From Marivita lacus (lineage in GTDB: Bacteria > Pseudomonadota > Alphaproteobacteria > Rhodobacterales > Rhodobacteraceae): 64,000 nucleotides of DNA. Shown piece after piece: positions 35,773-45,157 of the stretch (its first letter is position 1; each line of letters opens with the position of its first letter). Under the pieces are notes generated by a model, which saw only the letters and a list, made by a program, of their open reading frames with translations, did no database searches and had not been told where the DNA came from. Both the position numbers and the translations under genes were made by a program. Location of the stretch: the NCBI RefSeq assembly GCF_014637725.1, contig NZ_BMFC01000017.1:1-64000 (forward strand), read 5' to 3'.

Positions 35773-35795
35773 GCTTCTTCTTGTTCCAAATACTC
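35773..35795 (-). repeat. Degenerate dispersed repeat, copy E
   Basis: Minus strand reads GAGTATTTGG then AACAAGAAGAAGC, differing at a few bases from copies A-D. It sits between ureA and the small His-rich ORF, 4 nt after the ureA stop and 14 nt before the ORF start, the same kind of position as copy A between dgcN and dgcA. Confidence 0.55.
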
Positions 35796-35799
35796 ATGT

Positions 35800-36102
35800 T
35801 CACCGGATCGGATTGTGCACCGTCACAAGCTTGGTGCCGTCCGGGAACGTCGCCTCCACCTGCACCTCGTGGATCATCTCGGGCACGCCCTCCATGCATT
35901 GATCGCGGGTGATGACCTGCGCACCCGCCTGCATCATGTCCGCGACCGACCGCCCATCGCGGGCGCCTTCGACCACCGCATCGGTGATGAGCGCGATCGC
36001 TTCGGGATGGTTCAGCTTCACGCCGCGTTCGAGCCGCTTGCGCGCCACGATGGCGGCCATGGCCACCAGCAGCTTGTCTTTCTCACGAGGGGTCAGGTTC
36101 AT
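35800..36102 (-). CDS. ureA: Urease subunit gamma
   Basis: 100 residues, canonical from [20 protein letters not shown] to TVHNPIR. The stretch [24 protein letters not shown] is highly conserved in UreA (key: G-V-P-E-M-I). It follows ureD by only 3 bp. It forms the small structural subunit of urease. Confidence 0.97.
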   Translation of the reverse strand: MNLTPREKDKLLVAMAAIVARKRLERGVKLNHPEAIALITDAVVEGARDGRSVADMMQAGAQVITRDQCMEGVPEMIHEVQVEATFPDGTKLVTVHNPIR

Positions 36103-36105
36103 CTG

Positions 36106-36930
36106 TCATAGTCTCCAGGAGCGCGGCAGGGCGTCACCGCTCAGCCGATCAAGAACGGGGATCAGGGTGCGGCGGAGCTCGAAGCCGTCGTGCGCCAGCG
36201 CCCGCAGCACCAGTACGCCGTCCCGCACAAGCGACACGCCCGCCGTTGCTGGCAACATGGCGCGGATGGAACCCAGATGCGTCTCGGCCTCGGGCGCCGC
36301 GAAAACCACAAGCGCCATGGCGCGCGCACCACCGCCAATGGCGGGTTTGTCGAGGATCGCGCAGATATCGCCGTTCAGCGTACTCGCGTCGCGGAACACC
36401 AATTCGCCGTCACGTTCCAGCGTCAGGCTGTCGGCAAAGCGCGCCTGCGAGACCACCTCGCCCATGGCCAGCCGGCCAAAGAGCACCGGCTCGACCAGCA
36501 GCAGACGCGCATCGGCGGCCATCCTGATGCTCAGCGACCGGCGCAGCGCGCCGTTCTGGAACAGGATGGTCTCCTGCGGCAGCCAATCGACACGCGCACC
36601 AGCCTCGACCGTCACGATATTGCGCACCCGTGCGGTCGTGTCATCGGCGGTGCGGTAAACACGTTCGGCGGCCTGTGTCGTCAACCGCAACCGCGCGCCC
36701 GCCTGCGCGGTCGCTCCGATCGAGAGCGTGTCACCGCCGGTCAGCCCGCCGGAGGTGTTGAGGATGATACCTTCAACCGCATCGCGCGCCGGCGTCATGA
36801 GTATCTTGGCCGACCCGGTCTGGTGCAGATCGGCAAGTGCCGAAATCCCCCCCGCGCGCAGCTTTGCGGCGATGTGCAGCTTGCCATGGGATCGGGGCGG
36901 CAAGGTGTTGAGGGCGGTCAAATGGGTCAT
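36106..36930 (-). CDS. ureD: Urease accessory protein UreD (UreH)
   Basis: 274 residues. ILNTSGGLTGGDTLSIG is the UreD signature (key: G-G-x-x-x-G-D), followed by LTTQAAERVYR and VDWLPQETILFQNGALRRSL. UreD binds apo-urease first and provides a nickel tunnel during activation. It is the first gene of the urease operon; a 172-bp gap with no other feature lies upstream. Confidence 0.95.
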   Translation of the reverse strand: MTHLTALNTLPPRSHGKLHIAAKLRAGGISALADLHQTGSAKILMTPARDAVEGIILNTSGGLTGGDTLSIGATAQAGARLRLTTQAAERVYRTADDTTARVRNIVTVEAGARVDWLPQETILFQNGALRRSLSIRMAADARLLLVEPVLFGRLAMGEVVSQARFADSLTLERDGELVFRDASTLNGDICAILDKPAIGGGARAMALVVFAAPEAETHLGSIRAMLPATAGVSLVRDGVLVLRALAHDGFELRRTLIPVLDRLSGDALPRSWRL

Positions 36931-37102
36931 GGTTCCGAGACGCTAACAATCCGTCGGCACGGAGTTCCAACGCATTTCACGGGCGCGCATCAAAACTGAT
37001 GAAAAGCAGGGCAGAAAGCGGCCCGACGCAGGGCAAGTTGCCCGCAAATAAGGCGAAATTTCCAATTACGCTCTTTATTCGGGCAAACGTGAAACCGCGT
37101 CT

Positions 37103-37552
37103 TCAGGACGCAGGTGCGCAGTCGGGCACTTGGCTCAGCATCCACTCGCGGGACGGGCGCACCCCTTCGGGAAAGCCCTGCAACACCTCGTCCACCACCT
37201 CGGCGCTCAGCCCGGCGACCTCGCAGGAATAGTCCGAGAAGGTGCCCTCGGGGTTGTCCACCTGCCAGTCGCGGAAATCCTGCGCCTCAAAGGCCATTGC
37301 AGCCCCTGCCCCGACCACGGGAACCGCCACAAGCACGCGGCGCAACCGCGCCTTGGCCTTGGTCTTGGCCACCGCGCGGGCAAGATCCTTGCGATGCTTC
37401 ATAGCCGCCGCCGACGCACCGGCCGTCACGCTGGCCACCTGCGCGGTCAGGGTCAGCGCTTGCAAACCCAGCGCCACGGTGCTGAGGGCCAAAGCGCCAC
37501 ACAGCCAAATGAGCAGAACTGAATTGCGCAACCATCTCAACAGGCGGAACAC
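37103..37552 (-). CDS. Membrane protein of unknown function
   Basis: 149 residues. An N-terminal membrane helix (LLIWLCGALALSTVALGL, about residues 13-32) precedes an amphipathic Ala-rich segment. A strongly basic stretch (HRKDLARAVAKTKAKARLRR) runs near 52-72, then a second hydrophobic helix VLVAVPVVGAGAAMAF. The C-terminal 60 residues are soluble and contain two cysteines (SCEVAG, DCAPAS). I do not recognise the family. It ends 449 bp before the MltB gene start and is on the same strand, immediately downstream of nothing obvious. Confidence 0.65.
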   Translation of the reverse strand: MFRLLRWLRNSVLLIWLCGALALSTVALGLQALTLTAQVASVTAGASAAAMKHRKDLARAVAKTKAKARLRRVLVAVPVVGAGAAMAFEAQDFRDWQVDNPEGTFSDYSCEVAGLSAEVVDEVLQGFPEGVRPSREWMLSQVPDCAPAS

Positions 37553-37556
37553 GGGG

Positions 37557-38681
37557 CTAGCGCAGGCTTTGCAGCAGGGCTTGCGACGGTGTGCCGGTGA
37601 CCGGCAGCCCCCGGCTGGACTGGTAGGCCCGGATCGCCGTTTCGGTGTTGGACCCGATCACGCCATCGGCGCCCTGTGTGTCGAAACCGCGCGCGGTCAG
37701 GCGTTGTTGCAGGCTGATCCGGTCGGTTTTGGTCAGACCGTTGGCATCCGGGGGGAACGGCGTGCGCAGCGGTCCGGCACCGCCGATCCGGTCGGACAGG
37801 TGCCCGACCCCGATCGCGTAGGCGTCGGAATTGTTGTAGCGCTTGATCACCCGGAAATTCGCAGTTGTGGCAAAACGCGGCCCACCCGCTTGCGGCTGGA
37901 GCGATCCGTTGGGCGACTCGCCTCCCCAGCCCAGACCGCGCTGCCAGCCATTGCGTTGCAGGTACGCGGCGGCCGAGGCCAGCGCATCGCTCGGATCATC
38001 CGACCAGATGTCGCGCCGCCCGTCGCCGGTGTAGTCCACCGCGAATTGCTGGTACGAGGTCGGGATGAATTGCGTGTGTCCCATAGCACCAGCCCAGCTT
38101 CCGGTCAGTTGCGCCGCAGGGATATCGCCGTTCTGAACGATGCGCAGCGCCGCGATGAGCTGCTGTTCAAAGAACTGCCCGCGCCGCCCGTCAAAGGCCA
38201 GCGTCGAGGTGGCCGAGATCACCGGCACCTCGCCGCGCCGTTCGCCGTAAAAGCTTTCCAGCCCCCAGATCGCGGTGATGATCCGCGCATCGACGCCGTA
38301 GCGGTCCTCAAGCGCGGTGAGCGTGCCGCGATGGCGGGCAAGCGCTGCTCTGCCCTTTTGCACCCGCTCGTCAGAGGCGGCGATGGCAAGATAATCCTCG
38401 AGACTGCGGCTGAATTCGGTCTGGTTGCGGTCACGCGTGACGACCCCCGGCAGATAGCCTGCGCCGCGAAACGCCACATCGAGCGTGGGTCGCGTGATGC
38501 CCTGTGCCACGGCCCGTTCGCGGAACGACGCCACCCACGCGTCATAGGCGGGGTTCGGCACGGGCCTGAGATCGGCAGGCAGGCCGTTTGGTGTGCTGGC
38601 GCCGCTTGGCATGCTGCGCGAACAGGCGGTGAGGCCAAGGCTGGCCAGCCCCAGCCCGAATAGGCGTCGATTGATCTGCAT
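37557..38681 (-). CDS. MltB-type lytic murein transglycosylase with peptidoglycan-binding domain
   Basis: 374 residues starting MQINRRLFGLGLASLGLTAC, a lipoprotein signal with Cys20 in the lipobox. The GH103/MltB catalytic glutamate is E142 in AIWGLESFYGERRG. Further signatures are GSWAGAMGHTQFIPTSYQ and DGRRDIWSDDPSDALASAA. Residues 305-374 form a PG_binding_1 domain (LQQRLTARGFDTQGADGVIG). It cleaves peptidoglycan glycan strands. The ATG at 38681 is chosen because it gives the signal sequence. Its stop is 5 bp from the start of the downstream membrane protein gene. Confidence 0.92.
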   Translation of the reverse strand: MQINRRLFGLGLASLGLTACSRSMPSGASTPNGLPADLRPVPNPAYDAWVASFRERAVAQGITRPTLDVAFRGAGYLPGVVTRDRNQTEFSRSLEDYLAIAASDERVQKGRAALARHRGTLTALEDRYGVDARIITAIWGLESFYGERRGEVPVISATSTLAFDGRRGQFFEQQLIAALRIVQNGDIPAAQLTGSWAGAMGHTQFIPTSYQQFAVDYTGDGRRDIWSDDPSDALASAAAYLQRNGWQRGLGWGGESPNGSLQPQAGGPRFATTANFRVIKRYNNSDAYAIGVGHLSDRIGGAGPLRTPFPPDANGLTKTDRISLQQRLTARGFDTQGADGVIGSNTETAIRAYQSSRGLPVTGTPSQALLQSLR

Positions 38682-38884
38682 CGGTCTGCTCACCTCTGGT
38701 TGTTTTTGCCCGCAGTGTGCGGGCAGTTCGGGATTCTCACAATGGTGCAAAATGGCCTGCCCCCGGATCGGCGGATGCCCGCAAATCGGGCAGGGGCGAG
38801 GTCTGGCGCGGCATGGCTGCGGGAGGTCTCTTTTCTTTTGCATCAAACCCGGCCAGTCTTGGCGCATCGTAGAAGGAGGGACCG

Positions 38885-39868
38885 ATGGACGCCAGTTTCT
38901 CGCGCCGCAAATTGCTGACACCGGCTGAATTGCGCAGCCTGACGGAACGCTCTGACCTGCACGGTGCGGTTCAAATGACCAGCCATGTGAGTGCCATCTT
39001 GATCGTAGCCTATCTGCACGCCTTGGCAATGAACACCGGATGGGTCTGGGTGACGGGGTTTGCGCTGGGTGTGCTGCTCAACTTCCTTTACGCAGCACAG
39101 CACGAGTTGAGCCATGCAACGGTGTTCAGGACACGCCGGCTGAACGAGGTGTTCGGCCGCATCATCGGTTTCCTCCAGATTTTCCCGCGCGACTATGACC
39201 AGATCATGCATTTCGCCCATCACCAGCACACGCAGGACTGGGAGCGTGATGGCGAATTGGTGCGCGAGCCTTATACGCTGACCACCTACCTGCTGTGGCT
39301 GTCGGGCATCACCTATTGGCGCAACCGCGTCTTCGGCGTTGTTCGGCGCGCGCGGGGTGTGATCGTGGAGCCCTATATCCGCCCCGAGGAAGAGGCCAAG
39401 GTGATCCGTGAAAGCCGCATTCATCTTGGGCTCTACGTTCTGATCGGGGTTGTGTCCGTTGCAGCCGGAAGCTGGGCCGCGCTGACCTTCTGGTTGATCC
39501 CGATGATCCTGACCAAGCCGGTGCACCAGTTGCAGAACACCATCGAACATCTGGGCCTGAGCCACGAGAGCGATATCCTCGAAAACACCCGGTCCACCCG
39601 TGCCAACGCGTTGATCCGCTGGCTCTGCTGGCAAATGCCCTATCACACCGCGCATCACACCTTTCCCGCCGTGCCGTTCTGGAAGCTGCGCGCGTTGAAC
39701 GACAAGATCGAAAGCGCTGCGGGCGAGGTGCACCGGATGGGCTGGATCGAGTTCCAGATCGAGGTGATCCGCAAGCTGAGCGCCAGGGATGAAAGCCAGT
39801 ATCCGATGAACGAGGTCTGGATCGTGCCGATGACCGGCGGACGCACCCGCCGGGTGCCCGCCGAGTGA
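38885..39868 (+). CDS. Fatty acid desaturase-family di-iron membrane protein
   Basis: 327 residues. The three histidine boxes of the membrane desaturase/hydroxylase fold are HELSHATVF, HFAHHQHTQD and HTAHHTFP. Four membrane segments are visible, two before the first box and two around residues 175-205. A strong AGGAGG ribosome-binding site precedes the ATG. Substrate could be an acyl lipid, a carotenoid-like ring or another hydrocarbon. The next gene starts on a GTG overlapping its stop codon, implying translational coupling and a shared small-molecule pathway. Confidence 0.88.
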   Translation: MDASFSRRKLLTPAELRSLTERSDLHGAVQMTSHVSAILIVAYLHALAMNTGWVWVTGFALGVLLNFLYAAQHELSHATVFRTRRLNEVFGRIIGFLQIFPRDYDQIMHFAHHQHTQDWERDGELVREPYTLTTYLLWLSGITYWRNRVFGVVRRARGVIVEPYIRPEEEAKVIRESRIHLGLYVLIGVVSVAAGSWAALTFWLIPMILTKPVHQLQNTIEHLGLSHESDILENTRSTRANALIRWLCWQMPYHTAHHTFPAVPFWKLRALNDKIESAAGEVHRMGWIEFQIEVIRKLSARDESQYPMNEVWIVPMTGGRTRRVPAE

Positions 39869-40707
39869 GGCGGCTTCAGGTCTACACCTCGCTCTGGGCG
39901 ATGCAGCCGCACGACCCGACGGGCGTGAAACTGCCCTATGATCAGGTCTGCGAGATGGTGGCCGGTGCCGGGTTCGATGGCATGGCCATCGACTTGGGCG
40001 CGTCGGATGTTTCGGTCGCTCATGCGGTGCGTCCACATATGGAAACCAATGGCCTGACGCCGTTGATCGTGGCCTTCCCAAAGACGATAGACAGCCTCGA
40101 GGACACGCTGCACATGGCCACCGATTTCGGTGCGCCCTTTGTCGATGTGATCGGTCAGGTCATGCCCATCGCGCTGGAGGACATGGCGCCGGTGATCGAG
40201 ACATGGATTGCGATGTCCAACCGTATCCGAATGCCGATCCAGTTCGAGACCCATCGCAACTGCATCACCAACGATCTCTACACCACGCTGCAACTGCTCG
40301 ACCGTATCCCCGAGATGCGCATTTGCGCCGATCTGTCCCACTACGTCGTGGATCGCGAGTTCTGGTTTCCCATGTCGGATCATGACCTTGGCCTGATCTC
40401 CCGTATCCTCGAACGCTCCGACAGCTTTCAGGGGCGTGTCGCCAGCCGCCAACAGATCCAGCTGCAACTCGACTTCCCGCAGCACCGGAAATGGGTTGAC
40501 CTGTTCAAGGGCTGGTGGCGCGAAGGCATCGCCGACTGGCGCGCGCGCAACGCCTCGGGCGACTGCATCTTCGTCTGCGAACTGGGCCCGCCCGAATACG
40601 CGATGACCGACGCAGAGGGCCGCGAAATGTCCAACCGCTGGCACGAGGCGCAGGTGATCCAGCGCTGGGTCCGCGAGATTTGGGAGGATCTGGGCGGCGA
40701 CACCTGA
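39865..40707 (+). CDS. Sugar phosphate isomerase/epimerase-like TIM-barrel protein
   Basis: 280 residues. The GTG start at 39865 overlaps the desaturase stop (GTGA). The sequence fits the AP-endonuclease-2/xylose isomerase-like TIM barrel: GFDGMAIDLGASDVS, a metal-ligand pattern QFETHRNC, then ICADLSHYVVDREFW and CEL-G-P-P-E-Y near the end. Family members isomerise or cleave sugars, inositol or hydroxy acids, and need a divalent metal. The substrate is not identifiable. Confidence 0.82.
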   Translation: MRRLQVYTSLWAMQPHDPTGVKLPYDQVCEMVAGAGFDGMAIDLGASDVSVAHAVRPHMETNGLTPLIVAFPKTIDSLEDTLHMATDFGAPFVDVIGQVMPIALEDMAPVIETWIAMSNRIRMPIQFETHRNCITNDLYTTLQLLDRIPEMRICADLSHYVVDREFWFPMSDHDLGLISRILERSDSFQGRVASRQQIQLQLDFPQHRKWVDLFKGWWREGIADWRARNASGDCIFVCELGPPEYAMTDAEGREMSNRWHEAQVIQRWVREIWEDLGGDT

Positions 40708-40782
40708 ACCGCGTTCGGATTTGACACCCCGGCGTTTCGTGCCACAGTGCGCGCGATCAAGAGTTCAGGATACCACATTCCC

Positions 40783-41622
40783 ATGACCACCCCCTGCATC
40801 ATCTGCGTTGCCATCACCGGATCGGTTCCCACCAAAGCCGACAACCCCGCAGTTCCGACCAGCGTGTCGGAACAGATCGAAAGCACCCACGAGGCGTTCG
40901 AGGCAGGGGCCAGCATCGTGCATGCCCATGTGCGCAACGACGATGGAACTCCGACCTCCGACCCGGAGCGGTTCGCCCTGCTCAAGGAAGGGGTCGAGAA
41001 ACACTGCCCCGGCATGATCATCCAGCTGTCGACAGGCGGACGGTCCGGCGCGGGCAAGACGCGCGGTGGCATGCTGCCTCTGGCCCCTGACATGGCGTCG
41101 CTGTCGGTCGGGTCGAACAACTTTCCGACCCGCGTCTACGAGAACCCGCCAGACCTCGTGGCCTGGCTCGCCTCGGAAATGGTCACCCATGGTGTGAAAC
41201 CCGAGATCGAGGCGTTCGACCTGTCGCACATCTTCCGCGCCGACGCGATGCACAGGGCCGGCGAGATTGCCGATACACCTTACGTGCAGTTCGTGATGGG
41301 CGTGAAGAATGCGATGCCCGTCGACCGCGAGGTGTTCGATTTCTACGTCCACACCGTCAAGCGCCTCTTCGGCGAAAACGCACCGTGGTGCGCCGCGGGC
41401 ATCGGGCAGAACCAGATCGTGCTGAACGACTGGGCCATCTCTGCAGGCGGCCATGCCCGCACCGGGCTCGAGGACAACATCCGCATTGACCGCAACACGC
41501 TGGCGCCATCGAACGCCGCGCTGGTCAAACGCACGGTTGCGGTCTGCGAGACCTACGAACGCCCCGTGGCCACATGGCAGCAGGCCCGCGAGATGCTGGG
41601 TTTGCGACCGGTCGCGGCCTGA
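40783..41622 (+). CDS. Beta-keto acid cleavage enzyme (BKACE, DUF849)
   Basis: 279 residues starting MTTPCIICVAITGSVPTK; the ATG at 40783 matches the family start. Zinc ligands are in HAHVRNDDG and GGHARTGLEDN, with the third ligand in the catalytic HVR/ARTG sets. BKACE enzymes condense a beta-keto acid with acetyl-CoA to give acetoacetate and a CoA ester (as in kce, lysine fermentation; also dehydrocarnitine cleavage in carnitine degradation). No carnitine genes are adjacent, so the substrate is unassigned. It lies 75 bp after the TIM-barrel gene. Confidence 0.9.
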   Translation: MTTPCIICVAITGSVPTKADNPAVPTSVSEQIESTHEAFEAGASIVHAHVRNDDGTPTSDPERFALLKEGVEKHCPGMIIQLSTGGRSGAGKTRGGMLPLAPDMASLSVGSNNFPTRVYENPPDLVAWLASEMVTHGVKPEIEAFDLSHIFRADAMHRAGEIADTPYVQFVMGVKNAMPVDREVFDFYVHTVKRLFGENAPWCAAGIGQNQIVLNDWAISAGGHARTGLEDNIRIDRNTLAPSNAALVKRTVAVCETYERPVATWQQAREMLGLRPVAA

Positions 41623-41654
41623 ACCACCCCCGGCTTCTCTGGTTCAAAAATATC

Positions 41655-41733
41655 TCGGGGGAGGCCGCCAAAGGCGGCCGGGGGCAGCGCCCCCTGTTTC
41701 CGTTGACGGAAACACGCGATGCGTCAACGCATC
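41655..41733. repeat. Array of four consecutive perfect hairpins
   Basis: In order: GGCCGCC/GGCGGCC (41663-41679), GGGGGC/GCCCCC (41680-41694), GTTTCCGT/ACGGAAAC (41696-41713), GATGCG/CGCATC (41718-41733). The leading TATCTCGGGGG is a typical Rhodobacterales intergenic palindrome prefix. It lies between the converging BKACE and rpsA genes. Confidence 0.7.
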
Positions 41734-41747
41734 GTCTTTCATCGCCG

Positions 41748-41781
41748 AAAAAAGAAAACCCCCGCACCAAAGATGCGGGGG
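41748..41781 (-). terminator. Rho-independent terminator of rpsA
   Basis: Stem CCCCCGCA/TGCGGGGG (41759-41781) with a 7-nt loop, followed on the minus strand by TTTTCTTTTTT. It lies 29 nt beyond the rpsA stop. Confidence 0.85.
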
Positions 41782-41809
41782 TGTCCGATTTCCGAACCGA
41801 TCGCGTGGA

Positions 41810-43495
41810 TCAGTCGTTGTCGCCCGACTTGAGCGCTGCGCCAAGGATGTCGCCCAGCGATGCACCCGAAGCCGACGAGCCATACTGCTCGACCGCTTCC
41901 TTTTCTTCGGCGATCTCGCGTGCCTTGATCGACAGGCCCAGACGACGGGTCTTGCTGTCCACGTTGGTCACGCGCACATCGACCTTGTCACCAACCGAGA
42001 AACGCTCGGGGCGCTGTTCGGCACGGTCACGGCTGAGGTCGGAGCGGCGGATGAAGGACTTCATGCCCTCATATTCCACTTCGATCCCGCCTTCTTCGAT
42101 CGCGGTCACCTGAACGGTGATGATCGAGCCACGCTTGGTGCCACCAACGGCTTCGGCGAACTTGTCACCGCCCAGCGCCTTGACCGACAGCGAAATACGC
42201 TCTTTCTCGACATCCACTTCGGTGACGACGGCCTGAACCATGTCGCCCTTGCGGTAGTTCTGGATCGCGTCTTCGCCACGCTCGTCCCAGCTGAGGTCGC
42301 TGAGGTGAACCATGCCGTCGATGTCGCCTTCGAGGCCGACGAACAGACCGAATTCGGTGATGTTCTTGACTTCGCCTTCGACCTCGGTGCCCTCGGGGTG
42401 TGTTTCTGCAAACACTTCCCACGGGTTGCGCATGGTCTGCTTGAGACCCAGCGACACGCGGCGCTTGGCACCGTCGATTTCCAGGACCATGACTTCGACT
42501 TCCTGCGAGGTCGACACGATCTTGCCCGGATGGACGTTCTTCTTGGTCCAGCTCATCTCGGACACGTGGACAAGGCCTTCGACACCCGGCTCCAGCTCAA
42601 CAAATGCGCCGTAATCGGTTATGTTGGTCACGCGGCCCATGTGCACCGATTCGAGCGGATACTTGGCAGCGACCAGATCCCACGGATCTTCCTGCAGCTG
42701 CTTCATGCCGAGGCTGATGCGGTGCGTTTCCTTGTTGATCTTGATGACCTGAACCTTGACGGTCTCGCCGATGGCGAGGATTTCCGACGGGTGGTTCACA
42801 CGGCGCCATGCCATGTCGGTCACGTGCAGCAGGCCGTCCACGCCACCCAGATCGACGAATGCGCCGTACTCGGTGATGTTCTTGACGACGCCGTCCACAG
42901 CCTGACCCTCGGTCAGGTTGCCGATAACCTCGGCGCGCTGTTCGGCGCGGGATTCCTCGAGGATCGCGCGGCGCGATACAACGATGTTGCCCCGGCGACG
43001 GTCCATCTTGAGGATCTGGAACGGCTGCTTGAGACCCATGAGCGGGCCTGCGTCGCGCACGGGGCGCACATCGACTTGGGAGCCGGGCAGGAAGGCCACG
43101 GCGCCGCCGAGATCGACGGTGAAGCCGCCCTTGACGCGGCCAAAGATCGCGCCTTCGACGCGGGCATCGTCTGCATAGGCCTTTTCAAGGCGATCCCATG
43201 CTTCTTCACGGCGCGCCATCTCGCGGGAGATGACCGCTTCGCCGCGCGCGTTTTCCGCGGAGCGCAGAAACACCTCGACCTCGTCGCCGACAGAGATGTC
43301 GGGCGCTTCGCCGGGGTTTGCAAATTCCTTGAGATCAACGCGGCCTTCCATCTTGTAGCCGACGTCGATGATGGCCTGGCCCGCTTCGATTGCGATGACC
43401 CGGCCTTTCACAACGGACCCTTCGTCCGGTGTGTCCATTTCGAGGCTTTCATTCAAAAGCGCTTCGAATTCTTCCATAGATGCGTTCTGAGCCAT
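41810..43495 (-). CDS. rpsA: 30S ribosomal protein S1
   Basis: 561 residues starting MAQNASMEEFEALLNESLEM; the ATG at 43495 matches alphaproteobacterial S1. It has six S1/OB-fold RNA-binding domains; repeats 3 to 6 are marked by the recurring VKNITEYGAFVDLGGVDGLLH type motif (key: G-A-F-V-x-x-G and L-H-V-S). S1 recruits mRNA to the small subunit. It follows cmk, the usual neighbour. The 270-bp upstream gap probably contains its promoter and leader; no obvious Rfam-like structure was recognised. Confidence 0.97.
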   Translation of the reverse strand: MAQNASMEEFEALLNESLEMDTPDEGSVVKGRVIAIEAGQAIIDVGYKMEGRVDLKEFANPGEAPDISVGDEVEVFLRSAENARGEAVISREMARREEAWDRLEKAYADDARVEGAIFGRVKGGFTVDLGGAVAFLPGSQVDVRPVRDAGPLMGLKQPFQILKMDRRRGNIVVSRRAILEESRAEQRAEVIGNLTEGQAVDGVVKNITEYGAFVDLGGVDGLLHVTDMAWRRVNHPSEILAIGETVKVQVIKINKETHRISLGMKQLQEDPWDLVAAKYPLESVHMGRVTNITDYGAFVELEPGVEGLVHVSEMSWTKKNVHPGKIVSTSQEVEVMVLEIDGAKRRVSLGLKQTMRNPWEVFAETHPEGTEVEGEVKNITEFGLFVGLEGDIDGMVHLSDLSWDERGEDAIQNYRKGDMVQAVVTEVDVEKERISLSVKALGGDKFAEAVGGTKRGSIITVQVTAIEEGGIEVEYEGMKSFIRRSDLSRDRAEQRPERFSVGDKVDVRVTNVDSKTRRLGLSIKAREIAEEKEAVEQYGSSASGASLGDILGAALKSGDND

Positions 43496-43765
43496 GTGGC
43501 GTCTTTTTCCTTTACGTATCATTTTTCTGGCCGTGCGGTTGTCTCCGCCGGTCTGGGGTGATGTCCGCACTTGCGGCGAACGGGATTGGTCAAGGCAATC
43601 GCAAAACAAAGAGGGCCGGTGTGTGCCGACCCCTGCTCAATCTTCGTCTCGCGGCATTGTTTGCCTTTTAGCGACGCGTGGGCCATAGCAGAGCGCGCGA
43701 CACAGCGCAAGACCGACACGCGCCGGAACCCCGATTTGGCGGGCTTGCGCGCAGTGTCTGGCCGA

Positions 43766-44383
43766 TCAGCCCGCGCGACGTGCCGCCACCGCGTCAATGG
43801 CCGCTGCGATGGCCGCATCGATGCTCAGGTCGGAGGTATCGAGGATCACTGCATCCTCGGCCGGGCGGAGCGGTGCATCGGCGCGGTTCATGTCGCGGTC
43901 GTCGCGCGCCTTCACATCCGCCAGCACGGTGTCGAAATCGGTCTGAAAGCCACCTTCGGTGAGTTCGGCCAGCCTGCGCTGTGCGCGCACTTCGGCGCTG
44001 GCGGTCACGAAGAGCTTGGCCTCGGCGCGGGGACAGATCACGGTACCGATGTCCCGCCCGTCCAGAACGGCGCCTCCGGATCGCCGCGCGAAGGCGCGCT
44101 GGAAATCCAGCAATGCTGCGCGCACCTCGGGGATCACCGCAACCCTGGACGCTGCCTGCGCCACTTCGGCGGTGCGCAGATCGGGATTGTCGAGGTCACC
44201 TGCCACAAGGCTTTGTGCCGCCGTGATAGGGTCTTCGCCCAGCAACATGCGCGCGCCGACCGCCCGGTAGAGCAGCCCGGTGTCCAGATGCACCAGATCG
44301 AAATGGGCCGCGACCGCCTTGCTGATCGTGCCTTTGCCTGCGGCGGCGGGGCCATCAATGGCGACTGTGAAGGGTTGCATCAT
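43766..44383 (-). CDS. cmk: Cytidylate kinase
   Basis: 205 residues. The P-loop is [18 protein letters not shown] near residue 8, and the [20 protein letters not shown] stretch is the CMP kinase signature (key: D-G-R-D-I-G-T). It phosphorylates CMP and dCMP. Two adjacent ATGs (44383 and 44380) are possible. The start overlaps the trmB stop by 4 bp. Confidence 0.95.
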   Translation of the reverse strand: MMQPFTVAIDGPAAAGKGTISKAVAAHFDLVHLDTGLLYRAVGARMLLGEDPITAAQSLVAGDLDNPDLRTAEVAQAASRVAVIPEVRAALLDFQRAFARRSGGAVLDGRDIGTVICPRAEAKLFVTASAEVRAQRRLAELTEGGFQTDFDTVLADVKARDDRDMNRADAPLRPAEDAVILDTSDLSIDAAIAAAIDAVAARRAG

Positions 44384-45096
44384 GTCGGTTTCCGAAAGGT
44401 CATGTAATGCGGCATGCGCCCTTCGCGCAGCGCTTTCATCTCGTAGCGGGTGGAGTACCAGTCGCCCCACGGGTGCCGCCAGTCGCCCGGACCATCGGCC
44501 AGCCATTCGAACCCGGCCTTGGGCACTTCGATCAGGGTCTGGCGCACATAGTCGGGAATGTCGGTGGCGACGCGAAACTCCGCCCCCGGAGCGAGAACGG
44601 CGTAGAGCGGTTGAAGGTGGTTCTGCGTGACGAAGCGCCGCCGGTGATGGCGTTTCTTGGGCCATGGGTCCGGATAGAGCAGGAACGCCTTGTCCACCGA
44701 TCCTTCGGGCAAAACGTCGAAGATATCGCGCGCATCGCCGGGATGCACCCGCAGGTTGGTCACACCCGCATCGCGCACCTTGCCCAGAAGCATCGCCACG
44801 CCGTTGATGAAGGGCTCGCATCCGATGATGCCCACATCCGGATAGGTCTGCGCCTGATGGACAAGGTGTTCGCCGCCGCCGAACCCGATCTCGAGCCAGA
44901 CGGGTTTGTCGCCGAAATGCGCCTTGAGATCGAGCGGTGTGCGGTCGGGGTTTTCCTCCCAGGAGACAGCTCCTGGGCTGAGCGCATCGAGATCGCTTTC
45001 GAGGTAATCCTTCTGGTTCGGGCGCAGGGTCTTGCCCTTGAACCGTCCGTAGAAATTGCGCCAGGGCGCGCCCGAGGGGTGTTTGGTATCCGTCAT
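44380..45096 (-). CDS. trmB: tRNA (guanine46-N7)-methyltransferase
   Basis: 238 residues starting [18 protein letters not shown]. The SAM-binding motif is [12 protein letters not shown], and the TrmB signature is [18 protein letters not shown]. It methylates G46 in the tRNA variable loop. The ATG at 45096 is chosen because homologous TrmB proteins begin near here. In many Rhodobacterales trmB directly follows metK; here two extra genes intervene. Confidence 0.95.
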   Translation of the reverse strand: MTDTKHPSGAPWRNFYGRFKGKTLRPNQKDYLESDLDALSPGAVSWEENPDRTPLDLKAHFGDKPVWLEIGFGGGEHLVHQAQTYPDVGIIGCEPFINGVAMLLGKVRDAGVTNLRVHPGDARDIFDVLPEGSVDKAFLLYPDPWPKKRHHRRRFVTQNHLQPLYAVLAPGAEFRVATDIPDYVRQTLIEVPKAGFEWLADGPGDWRHPWGDWYSTRYEMKALREGRMPHYMTFRKPT

Positions 45097-45157
45097 GGCG
45101 CGCGGTGTAGCGATTGCGCCGGGCTCTCGCAACGGAGGTCTTTGGTTTTTGTCGGCA

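Noticed and set aside
33438-35912. Plus-strand ORF of 824 codons
   Set aside because: Antisense to ureC and ureB, which are unambiguous. High GC removes stops in the opposite frame.
41453-43561. Plus-strand ORF of 702 codons
   Set aside because: Antisense to rpsA and the end of the BKACE gene; no recognisable protein features.
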